From: Deltaproteobacteria bacterium
GTDB lineage: Bacteria; Desulfobacterota; Binatia; Binatales; Binataceae
Direction of reading: 5' to 3'
Length of the DNA stretch: 5,612 nt
Assembly (NCBI GenBank): GCA_021786815.1
Contig: JAJYMR010000346.1
Location: 1-5,612 of the forward strand
In this document: positions 1 to 5,612 of the stretch, in pieces
Layout of the letters: the number at the start of each line of letters is the position of its first letter
Numbering within the stretch: position 1 is the stretch's first letter
Notes under the pieces: generated by a model
Told to the model about the DNA's origin: nothing
Databases searched by the model: none
The model's input: only the letters and a program-made list of their open reading frames with translations
Made by a program: the position numbers and the translations under genes

Positions 1-53
1 AGGACGATTCCGGCACGCGGCGCTCCGCGGACCTTCACCGCATGACAGTGCAT
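1..53 (-). CDS. possible 5' end of next phage tail gene (partial)
   Basis: An ATG at 51-53 (reverse strand) opens a frame that stays open to the window edge and reads MHCHAVKVRGAPRAGIV. It begins 22 bases after the stop of the NlpC/P60 gene and has a GGA-containing purine-rich stretch a few bases upstream that could serve as a ribosome binding site. In siphophage tail modules the NlpC/P60 gene is commonly followed by a tail assembly or host-specificity (tip) gene, so a tail gene is expected here. The 17 visible residues are too few to recognise a family. Because the neighbouring tail gene is frameshifted, this frame may also be damaged. The assignment rests on position only. Confidence 0.3.
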   Translation of the reverse strand, partial: MHCHAVKVRGAPRAGIV

Positions 54-75
54 CCGGCTTCCACCACTTCGCGCG

Positions 76-516
76 TTACCCCACATAGCGATAGAACCCC
101 ATCGTGCGGCAGCGCCATTTGAGGCCGTCGTAGCGCTCCACGCATGAATGAGTACCCTCGAATGAATGCAGAAACTTGCCGCGCGCCACGACCACTCCGA
201 CGTGGCATGGCTCGCCCCGCACGCGCAGCAGGATCACGTCGCCCAGCTTCTCCGGCGACACCTCGTGCCATCGAGTGACTATCTCGCCGCGAATAAGCGC
301 GCCGACCTCCTCGATATCGTAGGCGTCCGCGTACGCCGCATACGGCGGCACCTCGCGGCCGAAGACCTCGCGATACACGAGGTATACCATCCCCCAGCAA
401 TCGAGGCCTGAGCGATCGCGGCCGAGCGATTTGAATGGTAGCCCGATATAGTGTGCGCACCACGCCGGCTCCTCGCCGCGCTCGAACGAACTGACTATGT
501 CGCGCGCGGGGTTCAT
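76..516 (-). CDS. NlpC/P60-family phage tail peptidase (C40)
   Basis: This 146-residue protein is a full-length small NlpC/P60 cysteine peptidase of the kind encoded in siphophage tail modules. There it is a tail-tip component thought to cut peptidoglycan during DNA entry. The sequence shows the typical N-terminal IGLPFKSLGRDRSGLDCWGM stretch with the nucleophile at Cys40. The catalytic His is His105 (CHVGVVV), and a third polar residue is probably His117 in FLHSF. The C-terminal GFYRYVG ending is also typical of the family. There is no signal peptide or membrane segment, as expected for a virion protein rather than a cell-wall hydrolase. The ATG start is fixed by an ATGA overlap with the stop of the upstream DUF1833-type gene, which indicates translational coupling in the ancestral operon. 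The frame is intact although its upstream neighbour is broken. The family call is secure; that it is a phage tail gene rather than a housekeeping hydrolase follows from length and neighbour. Confidence 0.9.
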   Translation of the reverse strand: MNPARDIVSSFERGEEPAWCAHYIGLPFKSLGRDRSGLDCWGMVYLVYREVFGREVPPYAAYADAYDIEEVGALIRGEIVTRWHEVSPEKLGDVILLRVRGEPCHVGVVVARGKFLHSFEGTHSCVERYDGLKWRCRTMGFYRYVG

Positions 517-905
517 TGGTTCATCACGAACACGCCGGGAAGCGTCAACGGACTGACCGAGTCCCCGGGAAATCCCTCCGCGAGTATGTCCTCGAAACCG
601 AGCACGCCGGTTACCGATACGGCGTCGCCCTGCACGTCCGAAGGGTGAGGTTTCCGGACGAGAACTCGACCGTGTCCGGGGTGTTAGAAGTGACGATCTC
701 GATCAACAGCGTTGCGGGCGTGGCGCCGATATTCCGCAGCGACGTGATTATCGCGCGGTCAACGTTGTCGATCGTAAGCGCGGCCCGCCCGGCTGCACGT
801 CGTCGTCCGTGGGCAGCGTGATCAGAAACGGATACGGGATGAACGTGTTTCCGCCCGATACTGTGTTTACCGCGTCAGACGTGACGCGAATCGGGACGGG
901 CAGCG
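513..905 (-). pseudogene. DUF1833-type phage tail protein, frameshifted and N-terminally truncated
   Basis: Three reading frames together recover most of a DUF1833-type tail protein. From about 905 to 782 one frame reads PVPIRVTSDAVNTVSGGNTF and continues through YPFLITLPTDDD. From 781 to about 639 a second frame reads ALTIDNVDRAIITSLRNIGA and continues through TPDTVEFSSGNLTLR. From 638 to 513 a third frame reads DVQGDAVSVTGVLGFEDIL, then PGVFVMNQ and a TGA stop. Each switch is explained by one missing base, at about 782-792 and about 638-640, both next to G/C runs. The first 30-40 residues usual for the family are absent before PVPIRVTSD. The family is a minor tail protein whose gene commonly lies just upstream of the NlpC/P60 gene, as here, and the stop overlaps that gene's ATG. 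Either the gene is decaying or the single-base gaps are sequencing errors. Recognition rests on recalled family features, not a search. Confidence 0.75.
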
Positions 906-1053
906 TCGGAAAAGGAGAGCGAGCCTTCCTGCGTATCGCTGATCCAGAAGCTGTCGAACGCCTGGCGCTGGGTGCCGTCGAGCACGATCGGCGCAACAAC
1001 GGTCCGCACGGTGGCGGTTCGCACCATCGCGTGGCCGAAGTCGTTGGTTATGG
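904..1053 (-). pseudogene. fragment of a phage minor tail protein
   Basis: A reverse-strand frame reads HDAITNDFGHAMVRTATV, then VVAPIVLDGTQRQAFDSFW, then ISDTQEGSLSFSDA, after which the coding sense is lost. The pattern of an RxRTATV-like strand, a QRQAFDSFW helix and a G(S/A)LSF turn resembles the central part of the small tail protein often encoded immediately before DUF1833-type genes. The family's usual C-terminal 30-40 residues are missing, because the sequence passes straight into the middle of the DUF1833-type gene. The N-terminal part is also missing, because the frame runs back into the end of the oxidoreductase gene. The only ATG in this frame (1025-1027) would give about 50 residues and ends at a TGA shortly past 900. 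I treat it as a relic. The homology is a judgement from pattern and gene order and could be wrong. Confidence 0.5.
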
Positions 1054-3375
1054 CGTCGTGAAATGGGGCTGGGAAGAGATATCCCCCAGGTATTTCTCGA
1101 CTTCCACCAGCGCCGTATGCGCGGCGCAGGCTTGGGCCATGCTCGACGACCCTTTATCCAGGGTCAGAACATTGACGTCGCCGTGCTTGTCGAGGGTGTT
1201 GATTTCACCAGGCTGCTCGGGGTCGTACCAACCGCCTTCGCATATGAGGACCACCCCGGGCCGAATTCGGTCGGTCACCACCGCTCCGGCGAGCACCTGC
1301 CCGCGGGCGTTGAAGACTCGGACCACGTCGCCGTGGGCGATCCCGCGCGCTGCCGCGTCGCGCGAGTTCAGCCAGATCGGTTCGCGCCCTGCGACTTCAT
1401 AGGCCGAACGAATCGCGGTCGTGCCAAGTTGCGAATGAATACGGAATTTCGGATGCGGCGACAGGATATGAAGTGGGTATCGCTCCGCTTGCGGGCTGCC
1501 TAACCATTCCTGGGGTTCGATCCAGGCCGGGTGTCCGGGGCAGTCGTCGTAGCCGAAACCTTCGATGGTTTTCGAGTGGATTTCAATTTTCCCGGACGGT
1601 GTCTTAAGTGGGCATCCGCGCGGATCGCGCCGGAAATCCTCATAACGCACGTACTCAGCGGTTTCACCAACCGGGAATCCCGCGTACTGATCGCCGTTCC
1701 AAAATTCGTCGAACTCGGGCATCGCGAGCTTTCTGCTCGCGGCCTCGCTTCGCGCGGCGTCGTAAAAGTGTCGGAGCCAGTCGAGCTCCGTGCGTCCCTC
1801 GGTGAAGCGGTCCGAGAAGCCGAGGCGCTCCGAGATCTCAGTGAAGATATCCAGATCGCTGCGCGCTTCATGAAGGGGCTCGACCGCCTTTTTCATCGCG
1901 ACCGCGTAACGGGCGGGATGTGCGACCACCTGCTCGATATCGTTGCGCTCGAGCGCGGTTGTGGCCGGCAAAACGATGTCGGCGAGGCGGGCGGTCGCGG
2001 TCCAGAAAATCTCGTGAACCACGATCGTCTGCGGACGCCGCCACGCAGCGATGAGGCGATTCTTGTCCTGATGGTGTTGCAGGGGATTGCCGCCACACCA
2101 GTAAACCATCTTGATATCGGGATAGGTGATCGTTCGCCCGTTGAAATCGATGGTCTTTCCGGGGTTGAGCAGCATGTCCGCCACTCGGGCCGCCGGAATC
2201 CTCACGCCCATGCGCGGGATCGGCTCGCGTATCATCCCGCGCAGGCGCGGCGCGTTCACAGCCCCGCCGTGGTCGTAACCGAAGCTCGTTCCAAAGCCGC
2301 CGCCGGGAAGCCCGATCTGGCCCAGCATCGCGGCGAGAGTGATCAGCATCCAGTAACCGTGCTCGCCATGATCCTGGCGCTGCAAAGCGTAGCCCGTCAT
2401 CAGGATCGTGCGGCTGCGCGCCATCCTGCGCGCGAGGTCGCGGATGGCCGAAGGCTCGACCCCTGTGATGGGAGCCGCCCATTCGGGAGTCTTGGCCTGA
2501 CCGTCGCTTGTTCCGAGCAAATAGTCGAGGAATCGCTCGAACCCTACGGTGTACTTGTCGATGAATTCCCTGGAGTAAAGCCCCTCGTCGTAAAGCGTGT
2601 GAGCGAGCGCGAGCATCAGGGCAACGTCGGTGTTGGGACGCACCGGAATCCATTCGGAGCCGACGTATTCCGCGGTCTCGGTCCTGACCGGATCGATCGT
2701 GACCACCGCAATTTTCGAGCGCCGGGTCTTGAGCTCATCGAGCGGTCCGAGCACGCAATGGTCGGGCGGGGCGTAGCCGATCACGTTGTTGGTGATCAGT
2801 TCGTTGCCCCACAGCACGATCAGATTGCTGTGATTGAGGATGCTCGTCCAGGAGGTCTGGCGTCCGCGCGTATCGATCTCACCGGTTACGTGAGGGAGGA
2901 TCACTTGCGCGGCGCCGGTGCTGTAGTCGCCCGTGTAGCTGGTAACCGGACCGTGCAGCGCGAGCATTCGCTTGAGCAGCGCCGGAGCGTCGTGCAGCTT
3001 GCCCACGCTGGCCCATCCGTAGCTCCCGTCGTAAATGCCTTGCGCGCCGTACTCGCCTTTCACCCGCTCCAGTTCCGCGGCAACGAGCCCGAGTGCTTCG
3101 TCCCATCCAACCCTGACGAAATCGCCGCGGCCCCGTTCGCTGCGGTCGGAGGCTGGGCCTTTCTTCAGATAGCCCGAGCGAACCATCGGGTATTTGACCC
3201 GATTTTCCGAATACAGCCACGACGGAATCGCCCGAATCATGTCCGCCGCTGCGGCGGGCATGCGTTCGAGGAACGGGCGCGTTTCTACCACGCGGCCTGC
3301 CTCGACGCGGGCGTAAAAGACACCCCAGTGGGACGCATTTAGGACGGTACGTGTTTCGGAGTTTGGCGGCGTCAT
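1048..3375 (-). CDS. BisC/TorA/DMSO-reductase-family molybdopterin oxidoreductase
   Basis: The 775-residue product is close in length to E. coli biotin sulfoxide reductase and belongs to the serine-ligated DMSO-reductase family, which reduces S- or N-oxides at a bis-molybdopterin-guanine-dinucleotide Mo centre. GDYSTGAAQVILPHV carries the Mo-ligand Ser152. SYGW (118-121) supplies Tyr119 and Trp121, with the same 33-residue Tyr-to-Ser spacing as Tyr114/Ser147 of Rhodobacter DMSO reductase; TorA-type enzymes lack this Tyr. Other landmarks are CGGNPLQHHQDKNRL, LPATTALERNDI, SPHPKFRIHSQL and the C-terminal dinucleotide-binding domain with NVLTLDKGSSSMAQ. No CxxC...C Fe-S motif, Tat RR motif or signal peptide is present, so it should be cytoplasmic. 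No cytochrome or chaperone partner gene is visible. I chose the ATG at 3373-3375, preceded by GAGG three bases upstream (short spacing). The frame could extend to a TTG at 3423, but that adds residues unlike the family. The ending, EKYLG followed by QPHFTTP, aligns with usual family ends, so the gene looks complete. The exact substrate cannot be read. Confidence 0.9.
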   Translation of the reverse strand: MTPPNSETRTVLNASHWGVFYARVEAGRVVETRPFLERMPAAAADMIRAIPSWLYSENRVKYPMVRSGYLKKGPASDRSERGRGDFVRVGWDEALGLVAAELERVKGEYGAQGIYDGSYGWASVGKLHDAPALLKRMLALHGPVTSYTGDYSTGAAQVILPHVTGEIDTRGRQTSWTSILNHSNLIVLWGNELITNNVIGYAPPDHCVLGPLDELKTRRSKIAVVTIDPVRTETAEYVGSEWIPVRPNTDVALMLALAHTLYDEGLYSREFIDKYTVGFERFLDYLLGTSDGQAKTPEWAAPITGVEPSAIRDLARRMARSRTILMTGYALQRQDHGEHGYWMLITLAAMLGQIGLPGGGFGTSFGYDHGGAVNAPRLRGMIREPIPRMGVRIPAARVADMLLNPGKTIDFNGRTITYPDIKMVYWCGGNPLQHHQDKNRLIAAWRRPQTIVVHEIFWTATARLADIVLPATTALERNDIEQVVAHPARYAVAMKKAVEPLHEARSDLDIFTEISERLGFSDRFTEGRTELDWLRHFYDAARSEAASRKLAMPEFDEFWNGDQYAGFPVGETAEYVRYEDFRRDPRGCPLKTPSGKIEIHSKTIEGFGYDDCPGHPAWIEPQEWLGSPQAERYPLHILSPHPKFRIHSQLGTTAIRSAYEVAGREPIWLNSRDAAARGIAHGDVVRVFNARGQVLAGAVVTDRIRPGVVLICEGGWYDPEQPGEINTLDKHGDVNVLTLDKGSSSMAQACAAHTALVEVEKYLGDISSQPHFTTP

Positions 3376-3495
3376 AATCCTCGGCTGTGCTGTAAAGCGG
3401 TTGAGGAGTCGCGTTTTAGACAAACCAGTGCCGATCGCGTATTTGCAGACTTTGCGTTACCAAAAATTCCCGAACAGGGATAGGGTTTGAGACCT
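3376..3495. promoter_or_regulatory. divergent intergenic region with promoters for both genes
   Basis: This 120-bp gap separates the starts of the leftward oxidoreductase and the rightward methyltransferase, so promoters for both should lie here. It is more A/T-rich in its centre and right part than the flanking coding sequence. I saw no long palindrome that would mark a strong operator. A short inverted repeat, TCCC-GAACA-GGGA at 3468-3480, lies just before the methyltransferase ribosome-binding region but is too short to weigh. No convincing leftward promoter was found by eye. Confidence 0.5.
3417..3445 (+). promoter_or_regulatory. candidate sigma70-type promoter for the methyltransferase
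   Basis: TAGACA at 3417-3422 matches five of six bases of the -35 consensus. It is followed by exactly 17 bases and then TATTTG at 3440-3445, which matches only the TAT start of the -10 consensus. A start site near 3452 would give a leader of about 44 bases before the ATG at 3496. The -10 match is poor, so this is only a candidate. Confidence 0.3.
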
Positions 3496-4515
3496 ATGGC
3501 GGCAGACGACGACGGGAAAAGACTGACAACGCGCCGGCTCAACGACATGGGCCTCGGGTTCATGTCCGCGGGCACGCTCCTGGCCGCGCTCGAGCTTCGG
3601 CTCTTTGACGCGTTGAGCGGAGGGCCGCGCTCGCTCGATGAGATTGCGTCGCGGCTCGGGGTACCCAAGGAGCGCGCCGAGAAGCTGATCACGGCGTGTG
3701 CCGCGATCGATCTCGTTATACGCGATGGCGCGATAGTCTCGAACGCCGCCGACGTGGAGCGCTTCCTGGTGCGCGGCAAGCCGACCTACTTCGGCGATTA
3801 CCTGCTGCACTTCGCAAAAGGGTCGTATCCCTTGTGGGGCAAAGTCGCCGATTTTCTGAAGGGCGGAGACCTGGCCGGACGCGGCAGATACTACGCCACC
3901 GCGAACGACCCAAAGGAGGCGCGCGCGCTCACGGAAGCCGGCTATACGGGTTCACAAGGGACCGCGCGGGTTCTGGCGCGGAGGTTCGATTTTTCCCGTT
4001 ATCGCCATCTCCTGGACATCGGCGGAGGCTCCGCCGTCTACTCGATCGAAGCCTGCCGGCGCTATCCGCAACTCACGGCAACGGTTCTTGATTTTCCAAA
4101 CGTATGCGTCGTGGCCCGGGAGTTCATCGAAAAGGAAGGCTTCACTTCGCGCATACGCACCGTAGGATGCGATTTTACCGCTGACCCGTTTCCTTCAGGA
4201 CCCGATGTGGCGCTGCTGTGCGGGAATATCCACGCCTACGATCCGGCTACGGCCCATCGCGTCGTCAAGAAGGCGCATGACATCCTGCCGAGCGGCGGCG
4301 CGATGATCATCTGCGACTACATGCTCAACAGCGAAAGGACGGGTCCGCCGGTGGCTGCGTTCCTGTCGCTCGCGCAGGCCTTCCAGCCGGGCAATGGCGT
4401 CGTGCACAGCGCAAAGGATTTCAAGGAATACCTGGAGTCGGCGGGATTTCGCGTGCTCAAGGTCGAGGAATTCCTCGAAGGGTCGTTGGGCTGGGCGATA
4501 GCGTCGAAACCGTGA
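3496..4515 (+). CDS. SAM-dependent O-methyltransferase, COMT/CrtF-like
   Basis: This 339-residue protein has the two-part build of caffeate/hydroxyneurosporene/acetylserotonin-type O-methyltransferases. Residues about 10-100 form the N-terminal dimerisation winged-helix domain, seen as GFMSAGTLLAALELRLFDAL followed by SLDEIASRLGV. The Rossmann domain carries SAM motif I, LLDIGGGSAVYS (172-183), and the acidic TVLDFPNV loop (Asp199) that normally holds the ribose. CDFTADPFP is the next conserved element. GNIHAYD (243-249) puts His246 where the catalytic base of plant COMT lies, in the usual LH(D/x)W(D/x) position. A final strand pair, ILPSGGAMIICDYML, completes the fold. The family transfers a methyl group from SAM to a hydroxyl, usually on aromatic or carotenoid substrates; the acceptor cannot be inferred here. 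The ATG at 3496 is preceded by an AGGG about 10 bases upstream. An in-frame TTG at 3487 is a weaker alternative. It is transcribed alone, divergent from the oxidoreductase and convergent with the CoA-transferase. Confidence 0.88.
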   Translation: MAADDDGKRLTTRRLNDMGLGFMSAGTLLAALELRLFDALSGGPRSLDEIASRLGVPKERAEKLITACAAIDLVIRDGAIVSNAADVERFLVRGKPTYFGDYLLHFAKGSYPLWGKVADFLKGGDLAGRGRYYATANDPKEARALTEAGYTGSQGTARVLARRFDFSRYRHLLDIGGGSAVYSIEACRRYPQLTATVLDFPNVCVVAREFIEKEGFTSRIRTVGCDFTADPFPSGPDVALLCGNIHAYDPATAHRVVKKAHDILPSGGAMIICDYMLNSERTGPPVAAFLSLAQAFQPGNGVVHSAKDFKEYLESAGFRVLKVEEFLEGSLGWAIASKP

Positions 4516-4518
4516 ATC

Positions 4519-4533
4519 GGCGCGAGCCGCGCC
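4519..4533. terminator. GC-rich hairpin in the convergent gap
   Basis: GGCGCG (4519-4524), loop AGC, and CGCGCC (4528-4533) form a perfect six-pair all-GC stem with a three-base loop. It fills nearly the whole 17-bp gap between the stop codons of two converging genes, where a shared terminator is expected. No T-run follows on either strand, so it is not a classic intrinsic terminator. It may act as a transcription barrier or RNA 3'-end stabiliser, or be chance in GC-rich DNA. Confidence 0.4.
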
Positions 4534-5612
4534 TAGATAACGCCCTGTTCCCGCAAAAGCGAGATGTCCGCTGCCGAGTAGCCGAGTTCGAGCAGCACTT
4601 CTTCTGAATGCTGTCCAATCCGCGGCGCCGGCGACGGCTCCGCAGGTTGCGTGGAAAAGCGCACCGGTGTCGCGATTCGACGGAAGTGGCCGATTTCCGG
4701 AGCGAATTCGCGCGGCACCATCGCGCGCGCCACAAGCTGCGGATCGGCGACTGCCTCACGCGGCGAATTGGTCAACGCGGCTTCGATATCCAAGGCGGTA
4801 AGCCTCGACATCCACTCACTTGCGGGCGCGCTCTTGAACGCTTCACGGAGAAAAGCCGTCAGCGCCGCGTGCTTTTCGGGCGTGTCAAATCCGGCTTCGG
4901 CCAACTCGGAACGCCCGAGTTCGCGACATAGCGCCCGCGACGATTCAGCCCTGATGGCGCCGAGCGCCAGATGCCGGCCGTCCTTGGTTTCGTAGATGGC
5001 GTAAAAGGGCGAATCATAGGCGTCGCCGTCGCCGGCTTCCGCTTCCGCAAGCACACCATGCGAAACCGCGAGCATCGCGAAGATGCTGTCGAGCATCGCA
5101 AGATCGACGTAGTATCCCTCGCTGGTTTGCCTCGCTCCGACCATCGCGGCGCATATGGCGAGCGCCGCAGTCAGACCCGAAACCGCGTCCGACAGGTAGG
5201 CACCCGGTACCGACGGCGCCTTTTTGCCGCCCGTGATTGCGCTCAGGAGTCCGCTCCGCGCGACGAATTGCAAATCGAATCCTGCCAGATGAGCCATCGG
5301 CCCGGTCTGCCCAAATCCTGAAAGCGAGCAGTAAACCAGCCGCTGATTGTGCTCGTGCAGGCTCGGATAATCGATGCCCAGCCGCTTTGCGACGCCCGGA
5401 CGATAACTCTCGATTATGGCGTCGCATCGACGGGCGAGCCGCAGAACGACTTCGCGGCCCGCTTCGGTCCGCAGATCGAGGGTGATCGAGCGCTTGCCAC
5501 GGTTGAGCGCCAGGTCCTCGTGGGAAATCTTGCCGCCTTTGCCTGAAGGCCGTTCGATACGCAGCACCGATGCGCCCATGTCGGCAAGGATCGACGTGCA
5601 GAACTTTCCCGG
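4533..5612 (-). CDS. CaiB/BaiF family III CoA-transferase, 5' end outside window
   Basis: About 359 residues of a class III CoA-transferase are visible. These enzymes move CoA between acyl-CoAs and free carboxylic acids through an aspartyl-CoA intermediate; close relatives are alpha-methylacyl-CoA racemases. The frame is open to the right edge, and the residues before the first in-window Met, PGKFCTSILAD, are the conserved family start, so only some 15-20 N-terminal residues are probably missing. Counting from the edge, ALNRGKRSITLDL (35-47) and ESYRPGVAKRLGIDY (68-82) are CoA-binding family blocks. YCSLSGFGQTGP (94-105) is the typical SGFG loop, and VDLAMLD (169-175) contains the probable catalytic Asp170. 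The C-terminal half (SPFYAIYETKDGRHLALGAI) resembles the racemase branch. However, the position that is His in GHDINY of racemases is Phe (GFDLQF), and the Glu after GAI is Arg. That argues against racemase activity. The substrate is unknown. The C terminus, ISLLREQGVI, is complete. Confidence 0.88.
   Translation of the reverse strand, partial: PGKFCTSILADMGASVLRIERPSGKGGKISHEDLALNRGKRSITLDLRTEAGREVVLRLARRCDAIIESYRPGVAKRLGIDYPSLHEHNQRLVYCSLSGFGQTGPMAHLAGFDLQFVARSGLLSAITGGKKAPSVPGAYLSDAVSGLTAALAICAAMVGARQTSEGYYVDLAMLDSIFAMLAVSHGVLAEAEAGDGDAYDSPFYAIYETKDGRHLALGAIRAESSRALCRELGRSELAEAGFDTPEKHAALTAFLREAFKSAPASEWMSRLTALDIEAALTNSPREAVADPQLVARAMVPREFAPEIGHFRRIATPVRFSTQPAEPSPAPRIGQHSEEVLLELGYSAADISLLREQGVI

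Noticed and set aside
809..1402. Open frame on the + strand spanning the tail relic and the oxidoreductase 3' end
   Set aside because: It crosses two reverse-strand genes and its translation is low-complexity Ser/Arg/Pro-rich with no domain, so it is a shadow frame.
1531..3342. A 603-codon open frame on the + strand, antisense to the oxidoreductase
   Set aside because: The reverse strand carries molybdopterin-enzyme motifs across the whole stretch. The antisense frame has no recognisable domain and is the usual by-product of GC-rich codon use.
3376..3423. TTG start at 3423 for the oxidoreductase
   Set aside because: It has no ribosome binding site and would add 16 residues (SKTRLLNRFTAQPRI) not expected before the family N terminus. 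The ATG at 3375 has GAGG upstream.
3468..3480. TCCC-GAACA-GGGA inverted repeat upstream of the methyltransferase as an operator
   Set aside because: A four-base arm is expected by chance, and no second copy or extension was found.
5577..5579. ATG at 5577-5579 as the CoA-transferase start
   Set aside because: The in-frame codons upstream to the window edge encode PGKFCTSILAD, a conserved part of the family, so the true start lies outside the window.
1..5612. CRISPR array, tRNA, rRNA, insertion sequence or attachment-site repeat
   Set aside because: I saw no regularly spaced repeats, cloverleaf, transposase sequence or flanking direct repeats by eye on either strand.

Overview
This is a GC-rich bacterial window with three intact or edge-cut metabolic genes on the right and a damaged block of siphophage-type tail genes on the left. 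The lineage cannot be fixed from the sequence. GC richness, a class III CoA-transferase and a Ser-ligated DMSO-reductase-family enzyme suggest a proteobacterium or a similar soil or aquatic lineage (inference).

Positions 1-1053 read leftwards and hold a tail-tip module in the usual phage order: a fragment of a minor tail protein (about 904-1053), a broken DUF1833-type tail protein (513-905), an intact NlpC/P60 tail peptidase (76-516), and possibly the start of the next tail gene (1-53). The DUF1833-type reading frame is interrupted by two apparent single-base losses, and it is joined directly to the upstream tail fragment with the expected intervening coding sequence missing. The peptidase next to it is clean and still shares an ATGA stop/start overlap with the DUF1833-type gene. 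This looks like a decaying prophage remnant, although assembly or base-calling errors could explain part of it. No capsid, terminase, integrase or attachment site is visible.

Positions 1048-3375 (leftward) encode a molybdopterin oxidoreductase of the BisC/TorA/DMSO-reductase family, with the Mo-ligating serine and the Tyr/Trp active-site pair in place and no Tat signal. It is probably a cytoplasmic S- or N-oxide reductase. The tail remnant begins essentially at its stop codon.

Positions 3376-3495 are a 120-bp divergent intergenic region. Rightward from it, 3496-4515 encodes a COMT/CrtF-like SAM-dependent O-methyltransferase. It converges, across a 17-bp gap containing a perfect GC-rich hairpin, on a leftward CaiB/BaiF family III CoA-transferase (4533 to beyond the right edge). 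The three metabolic genes lie in alternating orientations, so they are not one operon and no shared pathway can be read from their order. I see no convincing new biological system. The most unusual part is the tail-gene remnant and its junctions.
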